64,000 nt of DNA from Streptomyces sp. TRM70350 (GTDB lineage: Bacteria; Actinomycetota; Actinomycetes; Streptomycetales; Streptomycetaceae): positions 62,001 to 126,000 of the forward strand of contig NZ_JAHUXH010000002.1 in assembly GCF_019219825.1 (NCBI RefSeq). Reading direction: 5' to 3'. The notes beneath the pieces are model-generated. The model was not told the origin of the DNA and ran no database searches. It saw nothing but the letters and a program-made list of their open reading frames with translations. Positions 15,999-25,642 of this stretch are shown piece after piece (the stretch's first letter is position 1; each line of letters opens with the position of its first letter). The position numbers and the translations under genes are program-made.

Positions 15999-18701
15999 CT
16001 ACAGCCCGTACTTGTCGCGTGCCTCCTTCACGGCCGTCGCCTTGACCTCGCCGCGCTTCGCGAGCTGGGCCAGGGCCGCGACCACGATGGACTCCGCGTC
16101 GACGCCGAAGTGGCGGCGGGCGGCCTCGCGGGTGTCGGAGAGGCCGAAGCCGTCGGCGCCCAGCGAGGAGTAGTCCTGCTCGACCCACTGCGCGATCTGG
16201 TCCGGAACCTGGCGCATGTAGTCGGAGACGGCCAGCACCGGGCCCTCGGCGCCCTGCAGCGCCTGACGGACGTACGGCACCCGCTCCTCGCCGCGCAGCA
16301 GCGCCGCGTCGGCCTCCAGCGCGTCCCGGCGCAGCTCGCTCCAGGAGGTCGCGGACCACACGTCGGCCGCCACGCCCCACTCCTCGGCGAGCAGTGCCTG
16401 GGCCTTCAGCGCCCAGTGGATCGCCGTACCGGAGCCGAGCAGCTGGATGCGCGGGGCGTTCGCCGCCACCGTCACACCCGCCGACTCCGCCGTGTTGAAG
16501 CGGTACAGGCCCTTGACGATGCCCTCGTCGATGCCGAGGCCCTGCGGCTTCGCGGGCTGCGGCAGCGGCTCGTTGTAGACGGTGAGGTAGTAGAAGACGT
16601 TCGGGTCCTCGCCCGGCGCCGCCTCGCCGTACATGCGGCGCAGACCGTCCTTGACGATCGTCGCGATCTCGTACGCGAACGCCGGGTCGTACGTCAGAGC
16701 GGCGGGGTTGGTGGCCGCGATGACGGGGGAGTGGCCGTCGGCGTGCTGCAGGCCCTCACCGGTCAGGGTGGTACGGCCCGCCGTGGCGCCGATGAGGAAG
16801 CCGCGGCCGAGCTGGTCGCCGAGCTGCCACATCTGGTCGGCCGTGCGCTGCCAGCCGAACATCGAGTAGAAGATGTAGAACGGGATCATCGGCTCGCCGT
16901 GCGTGGAGTACGCGGTCGACGCGGCGATGAAGTCGGCCATCGAACCGGCCTCGGTGATCCCCTCGTTGAGGATCTGGCCGTTCCTGGCCTCCTTGTAGTA
17001 CATCAGCTGGTCGCGGTCGACCGGCTCGTACGTCTGGCCCTTGGGCGAGTAGATGCCGAGGGAGGGGAAGAGGCTCTCCATGCCGAAGGTGCGTGCCTCG
17101 TCCGGGACGATCGGCACCCAGCGCTTGCCGGTCTCCTTGTCCCGGACCAGGTCCTTGACCAGGCGGACGAACGCCATGGTGGTCGCCACGTTCTGCGAAC
17201 CGGAGCCCTTGTCGAAGGACGCGAAGGCCTTCTCGGCGGGCGCGGGCAGCGGCGCGACCGGGTGCACGCGGCGGGCCGGGGCCGGACCGCCGAGGGCGGC
17301 GCGGCGCTCCTGGAGGTAGCGGACCTCGGGGGAGTCGGCGCCCGGGTGGCCATAGGGCACCACGCCGTCGACGAACGCGCTGTCCGCGATCGGCAGGCCG
17401 AGCAGGTCGCGCATCGTCTTGAACTCGTCCACCGTCAGCTTCTTCATCTGGTGGTTGGCGTTCTTCGACGCGAAGCCCTCGCCGAGCGTGTGGCCCTTGA
17501 CCGTCTGGGCCAGGATCACGGTCGGCGCGCCCTTGTGCTCGACGGCGGCCTTGTACGCGGCGTACACCTTGCGCGGCTCGTGACCGCCGCGCGAGAAGTG
17601 GAAGCAGTCGAGGATCTTGTCGTCGCTCAGCAGCTTCGCCATCTCGACGAGCGCCGGGTCCTTGCCGAAGAAGTCCTCGCGGATGTAGGCGGCGTCGCGG
17701 GTCTGGTACGTCTGGACCTGCGCGTCCGGTACCTCGCGCAGGCGTCGTACCAGCGCCCCCGTGGTGTCGAGCTGCAGCAGCTCGTCCCACGCCGAGCCCC
17801 ACAGCGTCTTCACGACGTTCCAGCCGGCGCCGCGGAACTGGGCCTCCAGCTCCTGCACGATCTTGAAGTTGGCGCGGACCGGGCCGTCGAGGCGCTGCAG
17901 GTTGCAGTTGATGACGAAGGTGAGGTTGTCCAGCTCCTCACGCGCGGCCAGCGCGAGCGCCGCCGTCGACTCCGGCTCGTCCATCTCGCCGTCGCCGAGG
18001 AAGGCCCAGACGTGGGAGGCGGAGACGTCCTTGATGCCGCGGTTGGTGAGGTAGCGGTTGAAGCGCGCCTGGTAGATCGCGGAGAGCGGGCCGAGGCCCA
18101 TCGACACCGTCGGGAACTCCCACAGCCAGGGCAGACGGCGCGGGTGCGGGTACGACGGCAGGCCGTTGCCGCCGGCCTCGCGGCGGAAGTTGTCGAGGTG
18201 GTGCTCGTTCAGGCGGCCGTCGAGGAAGGCGCGGGCGTAGATGCCGGGGGAGGCGTGGCCCTGGATGTAGAGCTGGTCGCCCGAGCCGTCGGCCTCCTTG
18301 CCCTTGAAGAAGTGGTTGAAGCCGGTTTCGTACAGCCAGGCCGCGGAGGCGAAGGTGGCGATGTGGCCGCCGACGCCGTACTTGCTGCCGCGGGTCACCA
18401 TGGCGGCCGCGTTCCAGCGGTTCCAGGCGGTGATCCGGGCCTCCATCTCCGGGTCGCCGGGCATCGACGGCTCGGCGGCGGTGGGGATGGTGTTGACGTA
18501 GTCGGTCTCAAGGAGCTTGGGAAGCGCGATGCCGGTGCCCTCGGCGCGCTCCAGCGTGCGGCGCATCAGGTACGCGGCACGGTGCGGCCCGGCCGCCTTG
18601 GCGACGGCGTCCAGGGAGGCCTGCCACTCGGCGGTCTCCTCCGGGTCGCGGTCCGGGAGCTGGTCGAGCTCGCTCGGCTGGATGGCGTTGGGGTCGGTCA
18701 T
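15999..18701 (-). CDS. aceE: Pyruvate dehydrogenase E1 component, homodimeric type
   Basis: A 900-residue thiamine diphosphate enzyme that decarboxylates pyruvate and acetylates the lipoyl group of E2. ATG 18701 is preceded by AGGAAGGCGG; the protein begins [15 protein letters not shown]. The ThDP/Mg motif is [10 protein letters not shown] followed by [13 protein letters not shown]; other homodimeric E1 hallmarks are [43 protein letters not shown]-like text and HADGHSPV near residue 670. It is not adjacent to its E2: a GntR gene and a decayed membrane-protein fragment lie between it and the E2-lpdA pair. The 3' end has been partly duplicated downstream. Confidence 0.96.
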   Translation of the reverse strand: MTDPNAIQPSELDQLPDRDPEETAEWQASLDAVAKAAGPHRAAYLMRRTLERAEGTGIALPKLLETDYVNTIPTAAEPSMPGDPEMEARITAWNRWNAAAMVTRGSKYGVGGHIATFASAAWLYETGFNHFFKGKEADGSGDQLYIQGHASPGIYARAFLDGRLNEHHLDNFRREAGGNGLPSYPHPRRLPWLWEFPTVSMGLGPLSAIYQARFNRYLTNRGIKDVSASHVWAFLGDGEMDEPESTAALALAAREELDNLTFVINCNLQRLDGPVRANFKIVQELEAQFRGAGWNVVKTLWGSAWDELLQLDTTGALVRRLREVPDAQVQTYQTRDAAYIREDFFGKDPALVEMAKLLSDDKILDCFHFSRGGHEPRKVYAAYKAAVEHKGAPTVILAQTVKGHTLGEGFASKNANHQMKKLTVDEFKTMRDLLGLPIADSAFVDGVVPYGHPGADSPEVRYLQERRAALGGPAPARRVHPVAPLPAPAEKAFASFDKGSGSQNVATTMAFVRLVKDLVRDKETGKRWVPIVPDEARTFGMESLFPSLGIYSPKGQTYEPVDRDQLMYYKEARNGQILNEGITEAGSMADFIAASTAYSTHGEPMIPFYIFYSMFGWQRTADQMWQLGDQLGRGFLIGATAGRTTLTGEGLQHADGHSPVIAATNPAALTYDPAFAYEIATIVKDGLRRMYGEAAPGEDPNVFYYLTVYNEPLPQPAKPQGLGIDEGIVKGLYRFNTAESAGVTVAANAPRIQLLGSGTAIHWALKAQALLAEEWGVAADVWSATSWSELRRDALEADAALLRGEERVPYVRQALQGAEGPVLAVSDYMRQVPDQIAQWVEQDYSSLGADGFGLSDTREAARRHFGVDAESIVVAALAQLAKRGEVKATAVKEARDKYGL

Positions 18702-19035
18702 GTCGCCGCCTTCCTCAGTCGAAGGGGGTTCCCTCATCGGTAAGGGTTCGGGGTGCCCTTGGTCTTTGGCAGGACAGGGCGTGAGGCTCGGGTGGGAGCC
18801 CGTCGAGGACTGTAACTCCCTGATCGATGATCGATCAAAGGGTTGACCCGTAAAACCTCTTGATCACGAGGAAATAGGCACGCGGTGCCTCGGACTCGGG
18901 CACCCGGTGCCGTGTTTTTCCTGGGTTTACGCAGGTGAGGGCGCGTTTGAGTGCCCGGGTGCTCGCTTGTGCCCCGCCCCTCATGCGGCCGCGTGCGCCG
19001 CTTGCCTCTCGCGCCCGCCGGGGGTGCCGGTGCGA

Positions 19036-19197
19036 CGCCGTGTGCTGCGCGTTGACCGAGGCGCCGGGCGGCAGCCGGCGCCCGATCGCCCCCAGCACGG
19101 ACGGCAGCAGCGGCCAGGACACGGCGCCGCCCGAGGACGGATTGCCCAGCAGCACCATCAGGCCCCAGGGCGGCAGCATCGCCCAGCGCCCGATGAG
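19036..19197 (-). pseudogene. Fragment of a DUF3533/YhgE-Pip-type membrane protein
   Basis: Reading the minus strand from 19197, an open stretch gives LIGRWAMLPPWGLMVLLGNP, SSGGAVSWPLLPSVLGAIGR and RLPPGASVNAQHTA. LLGNPSSGGAV followed by LLP, a short helix, and LPPGA.VNA is the signature of the last periplasmic loop and helices of YhgE/Pip- or DUF3533-like membrane proteins. No upstream remainder exists, because the GntR gene stop abuts at 19199, and after HTA the frame turns into Arg-rich sequence with no family features. It is therefore a remnant. The rest of 18738-19035 shows no gene and should contain the aceE promoter. Confidence 0.6.
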
Positions 19198-19198
19198 C

Positions 19199-19822
19199 CT
19201 ACGCGCGCGGCGCGCACCCCAGGACGTGGGCCTTCACGATCTCCGCGATCCGCGGATCCCGGCGCCGGAAGGCCGCGACCAGCTCCTCGTGCTCCTCGGC
19301 GTAGGACTGCTGCACCGTCCCGAGCCAGCGGATCGACAGCGCGGTGAACACCTCGATGCCGAGCCCTTCCCAGGTGTGCAGCAGCACCGAGTTGCCCGCG
19401 GCGCGGACCAGCTCGCGGTGGAAGGCGACCGTGTGCCGGACCTGGGCCGTGCCGTCCGACTTGCGGTCGGCCTCGTAGAGCGCGGTGACGTGCGGTTCGA
19501 GGGCGGAGCAGTCCTCGGCGAGCTTGTGCGCCGCGAGTTCGGCGGCGATGGCCTCCAGACCGGCCCGGACCGGGTAGCTCTCCTCCAGGTCGGCCGCGGT
19601 CAGGTTCCGCACCCGTACGCCCTTGTTGGGCGCGGACTCGATCAGGCGCAGCGACTCCAGTTCACGCAGCGCCTCGCGGACCGGGGTCTGGCTGACCTCC
19701 AGTTCGGTGGCGATCCGGCGCTCCACGATCCGCTCGCCCGGCTTCCAGCGCCCGCTGATGATCCCTTCCAGGATGTGCTCGCGGATCTGTTCGCGCAGCG
19801 AGTGGATGACGGGCGCGGTCAT
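19199..19822 (-). CDS. GntR family transcriptional regulator, FCD (FadR) subfamily
   Basis: A 207-residue regulator: N-terminal winged helix (SLREQIREHILEGIISGRWKPGERIVERRIATELEVSQTPVREALRELES) and C-terminal FCD helical ligand domain with metal-binding type His residues (HTVAFHRELVRAAGN). It sits between aceE and the E2-lpdA pair on the same strand, 377 bp upstream of aceE, so control of pyruvate/2-oxoacid dehydrogenase genes by a carboxylate effector is a reasonable inference. ATG 19822 is preceded by AAGGAGCC. The intergenic 19823-20069 holds the terminator of E2 and a dispersed repeat. Confidence 0.85.
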   Translation of the reverse strand: MTAPVIHSLREQIREHILEGIISGRWKPGERIVERRIATELEVSQTPVREALRELESLRLIESAPNKGVRVRNLTAADLEESYPVRAGLEAIAAELAAHKLAEDCSALEPHVTALYEADRKSDGTAQVRHTVAFHRELVRAAGNSVLLHTWEGLGIEVFTALSIRWLGTVQQSYAEEHEELVAAFRRRDPRIAEIVKAHVLGCAPRA

Positions 19823-19960
19823 GAGGGCTCCTTAGGGCGCGTTTGACGATTAGACAATAAGGCCGTCCTCGTGCGGGGGAGGGGCGCATGGGGGCGCTTT
19901 GGTGCAGGTGAGACGAGGCTTACACGCCTAGTGGGGTGGGGGTTCTGTGGCTTGGCGGGT

Positions 19961-20000
19961 GCGCGTTGTGGGTGGCTTGTCGCGCAGTTCCCCGCGCCCC
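19961..20000 (-). repeat. Dispersed intergenic element, copy 1
   Basis: On the minus strand this reads GGGGCGCGGGGAACTGCGCG followed by ACAAGCCAC. The same core occurs at 23588, 33353, 45457 and 58132 in this window, always between genes. Here it lies just downstream of the E2 terminator. Confidence 0.7.
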
Positions 20001-20011
20001 GAACAAACGGC

Positions 20012-20047
20012 GATGCCCTCGCCCCGGATTTCCGGGGCGAGGGCATC
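20012..20047 (-). terminator. Terminator downstream of the E2 gene
   Basis: A 17-bp perfect inverted repeat (20012-20028 and 20031-20047), 22 bp after the stop of the minus-strand E2 gene. The two central bases plus the closing pairs form the loop. Confidence 0.8.
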
Positions 20048-20069
20048 AGTGTGTGCGCCGAGGGCGTTT

Positions 20070-21932
20070 TTACAGGCCGAGTTCGACCTCGAACTCGCCG
20101 GCCTCCAGGATCGCCTTGACCGCCGTCAGGTAGCGGGCGGCGTCGGCGCCGTCCACCAGGCGGTGGTCGTAGGAGAGGGTCAGGTAGGTCATGTCGCGGA
20201 CGCCGATGACCGTGCCCTCCTCCGTCTCGATGACGGCCGGGCGCTTGACCGTGGCGCCGACGCCGAGGATCGCGACCTGGCCCGGCGGCACGATGATCGT
20301 GTCGAACAGCGCGCCGCGCGAACCGGTGTTGGAGATGGTGAAGGTCGCGCCGGACAGCTCGTCCGGGGTGATCTTGCTGGCGCGGACCTTGCCGGCCAGC
20401 TCCGCCGTGGCCTTGGCGATACCGGCGAGGTTGAGGTCACCGGCGTTCTTGATGACCGGGGTCATCAGGCCCTTCTCGGAGTCCACCGCGATACCGATGT
20501 TCTCGGTGTCGAAGTAGGTGATGGTCCCCTCGGCCTCATTGATCCTGGCGTTGATGGCCGGGTGGGCCTTCAGCGCCTGCGCGGCGGCCTTGACGAAGAA
20601 CGGCATCGGGGAGAGCTTGACGCCCTCGCGGGCCGCGAACGCGTCCTTGGCCCGGGCGCGCAGCCTCATCAGGCGGGTGACGTCGACCTCGACGACGGAG
20701 GACAGCTGGGCCTGCTCGTGCAGGGCCTTGACCATGTTGTCGCCGATGACCTTGCGGATGCGCGGCATCTTGACGGTCTGGCCGCGCAGCGGGGAGGCCT
20801 CCAGGACCGGCGCCTTCTTCGCGGCGGCGGCCGGAGCGGCGGCGGCCGGAGCCGGAGCCGCGGCGGCGGCCTTCGCGGCCTCGGCGGCGGCCAGGACGTC
20901 CTGCTTGCGGATCCGGCCGCCGACGCCGGTGCCCTTGACGGTGGCCAGGTCGACGCCGTTCTCGGCGGCGAGCTTGCGCACCAGCGGGGTGACGTAGGCA
21001 CCCTCGTCGGTCGGCTGCGCGGCGGCGGGCGCCGGAGCGGCCGGGGCCGGAGCCTGAGCGGCCGGAGCGGGGGCCGGGGCGGCGGGCTGAGCCGGTGCCG
21101 CGGGCTGGGCCGGGGCGGCGGGGGCCGCGGGGGCCGGAGCCTCGGCGGCCGGAGCCGGGGCCGGGGCCTCGGCGGCCGGAGCCTGAGCGGCCGGGGCGGG
21201 CGCGGCCGGGGCCTCGGCGGCGGACGCCGGGGCCGGGGCGGCGGGAGCCGGGGCAGCGGCCGGAGCCGCACCCGGGGCGCCGATGACGGCCAGCTTGGCG
21301 CCGACCTCGGCCGTCTCGTCCTCGCCGACCGTGATCTCCAGCAGCGTGCCGGAGGCGGGCGCCGGGATCTCGGTGTCGACCTTGTCGGTGGATACCTCCA
21401 GCAGTGGCTCGTCGGCCTCGACGGTGTCACCGACCGACTTCAGCCAGCGGGTGACGGTGCCCTCGGTGACGGACTCGCCGAGCGCGGGCAGGACCACGTC
21501 CGTGCCCTCGGCGGCACCGCCGCCGGCGGCGGCCTCGGCGGTGGGCGCCGGGGCGGGAGCGGCCTGCTCGGCGGACGGCTGGGCCTGCGGGGCCGGCTCC
21601 GGAGCGGGCGGGGCGGCCTGCTCGGCGGCCGGGGCCGGAGCGGGTGGGGCGGCCTGCTCGGCGGCCGGGGCCGGAGCGGCGGCCGGCGCGCCGGTGCCGT
21701 CGTCGATCACGGCCAGCTCGGCGCCGACCTCGACGGTCTCGTCCTCGGCGACCTTGATGGAGGCCAGCACACCGGCGGCCGGGGCCGGGATCTCGGTGTC
21801 GACCTTGTCGGTGGAGACCTCGAGCAACGGCTCGTCGGCCTCGACGCGCTCACCCTCGGCCTTCAGCCAGCGGGTGACGGTGCCCTCGGTGACGCTCTCG
21901 CCGAGCGCCGGAAGGGTTACGGAAACCGCCAT
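20070..21932 (-). CDS. sucB: Dihydrolipoamide acyltransferase (E2) with two lipoyl domains
   Basis: A 620-residue E2 core of a 2-oxoacid dehydrogenase complex. Two N-terminal lipoyl domains each carry [15 protein letters not shown] (first lipoyl lysine K43, second near residue 168). Long Ala/Pro linkers (about 82-135 and 215-320) flank them, then a peripheral-subunit-binding domain ([20 protein letters not shown]) and the catalytic acyltransferase domain ending in [15 protein letters not shown] with the active-site His. The name sucB follows common annotation; in actinobacteria one E2 may serve both pyruvate and 2-oxoglutarate complexes, and aceE nearby favours pyruvate. lpdA lies 62 bp upstream, and its lipoyl groups depend on LipA/LipB of this window. 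Confidence 0.93.
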   Translation of the reverse strand: MAVSVTLPALGESVTEGTVTRWLKAEGERVEADEPLLEVSTDKVDTEIPAPAAGVLASIKVAEDETVEVGAELAVIDDGTGAPAAAPAPAAEQAAPPAPAPAAEQAAPPAPEPAPQAQPSAEQAAPAPAPTAEAAAGGGAAEGTDVVLPALGESVTEGTVTRWLKSVGDTVEADEPLLEVSTDKVDTEIPAPASGTLLEITVGEDETAEVGAKLAVIGAPGAAPAAAPAPAAPAPASAAEAPAAPAPAAQAPAAEAPAPAPAAEAPAPAAPAAPAQPAAPAQPAAPAPAPAAQAPAPAAPAPAAAQPTDEGAYVTPLVRKLAAENGVDLATVKGTGVGGRIRKQDVLAAAEAAKAAAAAPAPAAAAPAAAAKKAPVLEASPLRGQTVKMPRIRKVIGDNMVKALHEQAQLSSVVEVDVTRLMRLRARAKDAFAAREGVKLSPMPFFVKAAAQALKAHPAINARINEAEGTITYFDTENIGIAVDSEKGLMTPVIKNAGDLNLAGIAKATAELAGKVRASKITPDELSGATFTISNTGSRGALFDTIIVPPGQVAILGVGATVKRPAVIETEEGTVIGVRDMTYLTLSYDHRLVDGADAARYLTAVKAILEAGEFEVELGL

Positions 21933-21994
21933 GGTTTCGGTTGCTCCTTACGAATTGCGGAAGTCTGTGTCGTCGCGCCCGATGACCGAGAGCG

Positions 21995-23383
21995 TCAGTC
22001 GTGGGAGTGCAGCGGCTTGCCGGCCAGGGCCAGGTGGGCCTCGCCGAGCGCCTCGTTCTGCGTCGGGTGGGCGTGGATGAGCTGGGCGACCTCGGCCGGC
22101 AGCGCCTCCCAGTTGTAGACCAGCTGGGCCTCGCCGACCTGCTCACCCATGCGGTCGCCGACCATGTGCACGCCGACCACCGCGCCGTCCTTGACCTGGA
22201 CGAGCTTGATCTCGCCCGCGGTCTTCAGGATCTTGCTCTTGCCGTTGCCCGCCAGGTTGTACTTCAGGGCGACGACCTTGTCCGCGCCGTAGATCTCCTT
22301 GGCCTTGGCCTCGGTGATGCCGACGGAGGCGACCTCGGGGTGGCAGTACGTCACCCGCGGCACGCCGTCGTAGTCGATCGGGACGACCTTCAGACCGGCC
22401 AGCCGCTCCGCCACCAGGATGCCCTCGGCGAAGCCGACGTGCGCGAGCTGGAGCGTCGGGACCAGGTCGCCGACCGCCGAGATCGTCGGGACGTTGGTCC
22501 GCATGTACTCGTCGACGAGGACGTAACCGCGGTCCATGGCGACCCCGGCCTCCTCGTAGCCCAGGCCCTGGGAGACCGGACCGCGGCCGACCGCGACCAG
22601 CAGGACCTCGGCCTCGAACTCCTTGCCGTCGGCGAGGGTGACCTTGACACCGTCGGCCGTGTACTCGGCCTTCTGGAAGAAGGTGCCCAGGTTGAACTTG
22701 ATGCCGCGCTTGCGGAAGGCGCGCTCAAGAAGCTTCGAGCTGTTCTCGTCCTCGACCGGGACGAGGTGCTTCAGGCCCTCGATGATCGTGACGTCCGCGC
22801 CGAAGGACTTCCACGCGGAGGCGAACTCGACACCGATGACACCGCCGCCGAGGATGATCGCGGACTTCGGCACGCGGTCCAGGACGAGGGCGTGGTCCGA
22901 GGAGATGATCCGGTTGCCGTCGATCTCCAGACCCGGCAGCGACTTCGGCACGGAACCGGTCGCCAGCAGCACATGGCGGCCCTGGATCCGCTGACCGTTC
23001 ACGTCCACCGAGGTCGGGGAGGACAGCCGCCCCGCACCCTCGATGTAGGTCACCTTCCGGGAGGCGATGAGGCCCTGCAGACCCTTGTACAGGCCCGAGA
23101 CCACCTCGTCCTTGTACTTGTGGACCCCGGCGACGTCGATGCCCTCGAAGGTGGCCTTCACACCGAACTGCTCGCTCTCGCGGGCCTGGTCGGCGATCTC
23201 GCCCGCGTGCAGCAGGGCCTTGGTGGGGATGCAACCCCGGTGCAGGCAGGTGCCGCCGACCTTGTCCTTCTCGATCAGGGCGACGTCCAGGCCCAGCTGC
23301 GCCCCGCGCAGGGCCGCGGCGTAACCACCGCTACCACCGCCGAGGATCACTAGGTCGAAAACGGTGCTGGCGTCGTTCGCCAC
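21995..23383 (-). CDS. lpdA: Dihydrolipoyl dehydrogenase (E3)
   Basis: A 462-residue flavoprotein that reoxidises dihydrolipoyl groups with NAD+. GTG 23383 is preceded by GGAGGACGTGAC, giving MANDASTVFDLVILGGGSGG. The FAD motif is GGGSGGYAAALRGAQLG, the redox-active disulfide is C46/C51 in GGTCLHRGCIPTK, the NAD motif is IILGGGVIGVEFASAW, and the C-terminal HAHPTQNEALGEA provides the catalytic His-Glu pair. It is the first gene of the lpdA-E2 operon. The 449 bp upstream, to pepA, hold two repeat elements and no gene. Confidence 0.95.
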   Translation of the reverse strand: MANDASTVFDLVILGGGSGGYAAALRGAQLGLDVALIEKDKVGGTCLHRGCIPTKALLHAGEIADQARESEQFGVKATFEGIDVAGVHKYKDEVVSGLYKGLQGLIASRKVTYIEGAGRLSSPTSVDVNGQRIQGRHVLLATGSVPKSLPGLEIDGNRIISSDHALVLDRVPKSAIILGGGVIGVEFASAWKSFGADVTIIEGLKHLVPVEDENSSKLLERAFRKRGIKFNLGTFFQKAEYTADGVKVTLADGKEFEAEVLLVAVGRGPVSQGLGYEEAGVAMDRGYVLVDEYMRTNVPTISAVGDLVPTLQLAHVGFAEGILVAERLAGLKVVPIDYDGVPRVTYCHPEVASVGITEAKAKEIYGADKVVALKYNLAGNGKSKILKTAGEIKLVQVKDGAVVGVHMVGDRMGEQVGEAQLVYNWEALPAEVAQLIHAHPTQNEALGEAHLALAGKPLHSHD

Positions 23384-23587
23384 GTCACGTCCTCCATGCA
23401 TGTGCGCCGTACGCCGGTCTGCGGTGACCGGCAGGCGGCTGGTGTCCGGCCGCTCTACTTCGGCCCTTCGGTGGGGCCCTGTCCTGCCGAGCCCCATCTT
23501 CGCACCTGTCAGCACACAACGAGACGCGGGGCCGGGGTGTGATACGCCCCACGCTCAGATGAGGGTGACGGAAGGGCAGCGCCGCCA

Positions 23588-23630
23588 GGGGTGCGGGGAA
23601 CTGCGCGACCCACCACGGACTCCCCGCACC
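23588..23630 (+). repeat. Dispersed intergenic element, copy 2
   Basis: Contains GTGCGGGGAACTGCGCGACC then CACCACGGAC, matching the core of the family described at 19961-20000, in plus orientation. It lies in the lpdA-pepA gap. Confidence 0.65.
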
Positions 23631-23658
23631 CGCCGTACCACGGAACGGACCGGCTCTT

Positions 23659-23822
23659 AGGGGTCCTTGCACTCTGCCCGCCCGGGTCGCGCGGCCTGGC
23701 ACCGCACCTCGCCGCGTTGCCGAAACGCCCAGGTGGCTCCGCTACCAGGGCGCTCCGGCGCCTTGCGATGCACGGCACCAGACCACGCGACCTGATCGGA
23801 CGCTCATAGTGCAAGGACCCCT
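23659..23822. repeat. 164-bp imperfect palindrome (possible MITE-like or structured element)
   Basis: Terminal 15-bp inverted repeats AGGGGTCCTTGCACT (23659-23673) and AGTGCAAGGACCCCT (23808-23822) are perfect. The interior continues as an imperfect palindrome nearly to the centre: both arms share GGTCGCG, a CTGG-like block and a GCCC-GG-GC block when one arm is reverse-complemented. It contains no plausible ORF and ends 10 bp from the pepA stop. A transcript would fold into one long hairpin. No clear target-site duplication is visible. Confidence 0.7.
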
Positions 23823-23832
23823 CAGGCGAACC

Positions 23833-25353
23833 TCACCCCAGATCGCCCGCGGCGGTCAGCTCGGCCAGCCGCACCAGAGTCCGCACCCCGGACCCCGTAC
23901 CACCCTTCGGCGTGTATCCGAACGGCCCCTGCTCATTGAACGCGGGCCCGGCGATGTCGAGGTGCGCCCACGTGATGCCCTCGCCCACGAACTCCCGCAG
24001 GAAGAGCCCGGCGACCAGCCCCCCACCCATCCGCTCACCCATGTTGGCGATGTCGGCGGTGGCCGAGTCCATCCCCTTGCGCAGATGCTCCGGCAGCGGC
24101 ATCGGCCACGCGGCCTCACCGACCTCCTCCGCGGCCTCGTGCACCGCGGAGCGGAACGCGTCGTCGTTGGCCATCACACCGAACGTCCGGTTCCCCAGCG
24201 CCAGCATCATCGCCCCGGTCAGCGTCGCCACATCCACGATCGCGTCCGGCTTCTCCTCCGACGCCGCCCACAGGGCGTCCGCCAGCACCAGCCGTCCCTC
24301 GGCGTCGGTGTTCAGCACCTCGACGGTCTTGCCGCTGTACATCCGCAGCACGTCACCCGGCCGCGTGGCCGACCCGGACGGCATGTTCTCGGCCAGCGCC
24401 AGCCACCCGGTGACGTTGACCTCCAGCCCGAGCCGAGCCGCGGCGATCACGGCCGCGAACACCGCCGCCGCCCCGCTCATGTCGCACTTCATCGTCTCGT
24501 TGTGACCGGCAGGCTTCAGTGAGATGCCGCCCGAGTCGTACGTGATGCCCTTGCCCACGAACGCGAGGTGCTTCTTCGCCTTCGACGAGGTGTACGACAG
24601 CTTCACCAGCCGCGGCGCCGACGCCGACCCGGCGCCGACGCCCAGGATGCCGCCGTACCCGCCCTTGGCCAGTGCCTTCTCGTCGAGCACCTGCACCTTG
24701 ATGCCGTGCTCCTTGGCCGCGGTCTGGGCGATCGCCGCGAACGCCTCCGGGTTGAGGTCGTTCGGCGGCATGTTGATCAGGTCACGGGCGCGGTTGAGCT
24801 CCTCGGAGACGGCGACGGCGCGCTCGACGGCCGCCTTGAACGCCTTGTCGCGGGGCTTGCCACCGAGCACGGTGACCTCGGCGAGCGGCGCCTTGCCGTT
24901 CTTCTTGTCCTTGCCGTTGTCCTTGTACGCGTCGAAGGAGTAGGCGCCCAGCAGCGCGCCCTCGCCGATCGCGCCGACCGAGGCCGCGTCCGCGACCGGC
25001 AGCGCGAAGGCGGCCTTCTTGGCACCGGCCAGCGCACGGGCGGCGGCCCCGGCGGCCCGGCGCAGCGCCTCCGCGTCGTACTCCGCGTCCTTCTCCGGCC
25101 GGGCCCCGAGGCCCACCGCCACCACGAGCGGCGCCTTGAAACCGGCCGGGGCGGGCAGCTTCGTCACCTCGCCCTCGGCGCCGGAGGCGCCCAGGGTCTC
25201 CAGGACGCCGGCGAGCCTGCCGTCGTACGCGTTGTCCACGGCGTCCGCGCCCGGTGCGACGACCGGGCCCTTGTCGCCCTTGGCGACACCGATCACGATC
25301 GCGTCGGCCCGCAGGCCGGGCGCCGCGGCGGTGCTGAGAGTGAGAGCAGTCAC
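23833..25353 (-). CDS. pepA: Leucyl aminopeptidase (M17)
   Basis: A 506-residue cytosolic M17 aminopeptidase that removes N-terminal residues from peptides with two metal ions. The C-terminal catalytic domain shows GKGITYDSGGISLKPAG (metal/catalytic Lys and Asp) and the family signature NTDAEGRLVLADAL. The N-terminal regulatory domain (1-170) is typical. No strong Shine-Dalgarno sequence precedes ATG 25353, but AGCGAGATT lies close. The upstream gap 25354-25642 holds no recognisable gene. Length is normal for the family. Confidence 0.94.
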   Translation of the reverse strand: MTALTLSTAAAPGLRADAIVIGVAKGDKGPVVAPGADAVDNAYDGRLAGVLETLGASGAEGEVTKLPAPAGFKAPLVVAVGLGARPEKDAEYDAEALRRAAGAAARALAGAKKAAFALPVADAASVGAIGEGALLGAYSFDAYKDNGKDKKNGKAPLAEVTVLGGKPRDKAFKAAVERAVAVSEELNRARDLINMPPNDLNPEAFAAIAQTAAKEHGIKVQVLDEKALAKGGYGGILGVGAGSASAPRLVKLSYTSSKAKKHLAFVGKGITYDSGGISLKPAGHNETMKCDMSGAAAVFAAVIAAARLGLEVNVTGWLALAENMPSGSATRPGDVLRMYSGKTVEVLNTDAEGRLVLADALWAASEEKPDAIVDVATLTGAMMLALGNRTFGVMANDDAFRSAVHEAAEEVGEAAWPMPLPEHLRKGMDSATADIANMGERMGGGLVAGLFLREFVGEGITWAHLDIAGPAFNEQGPFGYTPKGGTGSGVRTLVRLAELTAAGDLG

Positions 25354-25642
25354 GGTGGTGAAATCTCGCTTCCGATGTGAAGTTCCTGTGGCCGAGGGAC
25401 GGGGCGGCCGGGCCCGACAGCCGACCCTGGATCCCTCGTGTGGTGGAGTCTGTACCTGGACAGGTATTGACCTGGCACGAGCCTACGCCCGCTGTCCCTT
25501 CGGGCATTCCCGCGGACGTTCACCTCTCGGTGGCGCCGTGGCCATGTACTGATCCTCGCACCCCATGAGCCGAGTCACACGCGTCGGGTTCGGGTGAGAG
25601 GGACGCCGCTCCCGAGCCGCACACCGGACCTGCTGAGGCGCC

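Noticed and set aside
18835-19179. A complete 114-codon gene between GntR regulator and aceE
   Set aside because: Only its first 48 codons resemble a protein family, and they are the C-terminal end of one; the remainder is Arg-rich and lacks coding signature.
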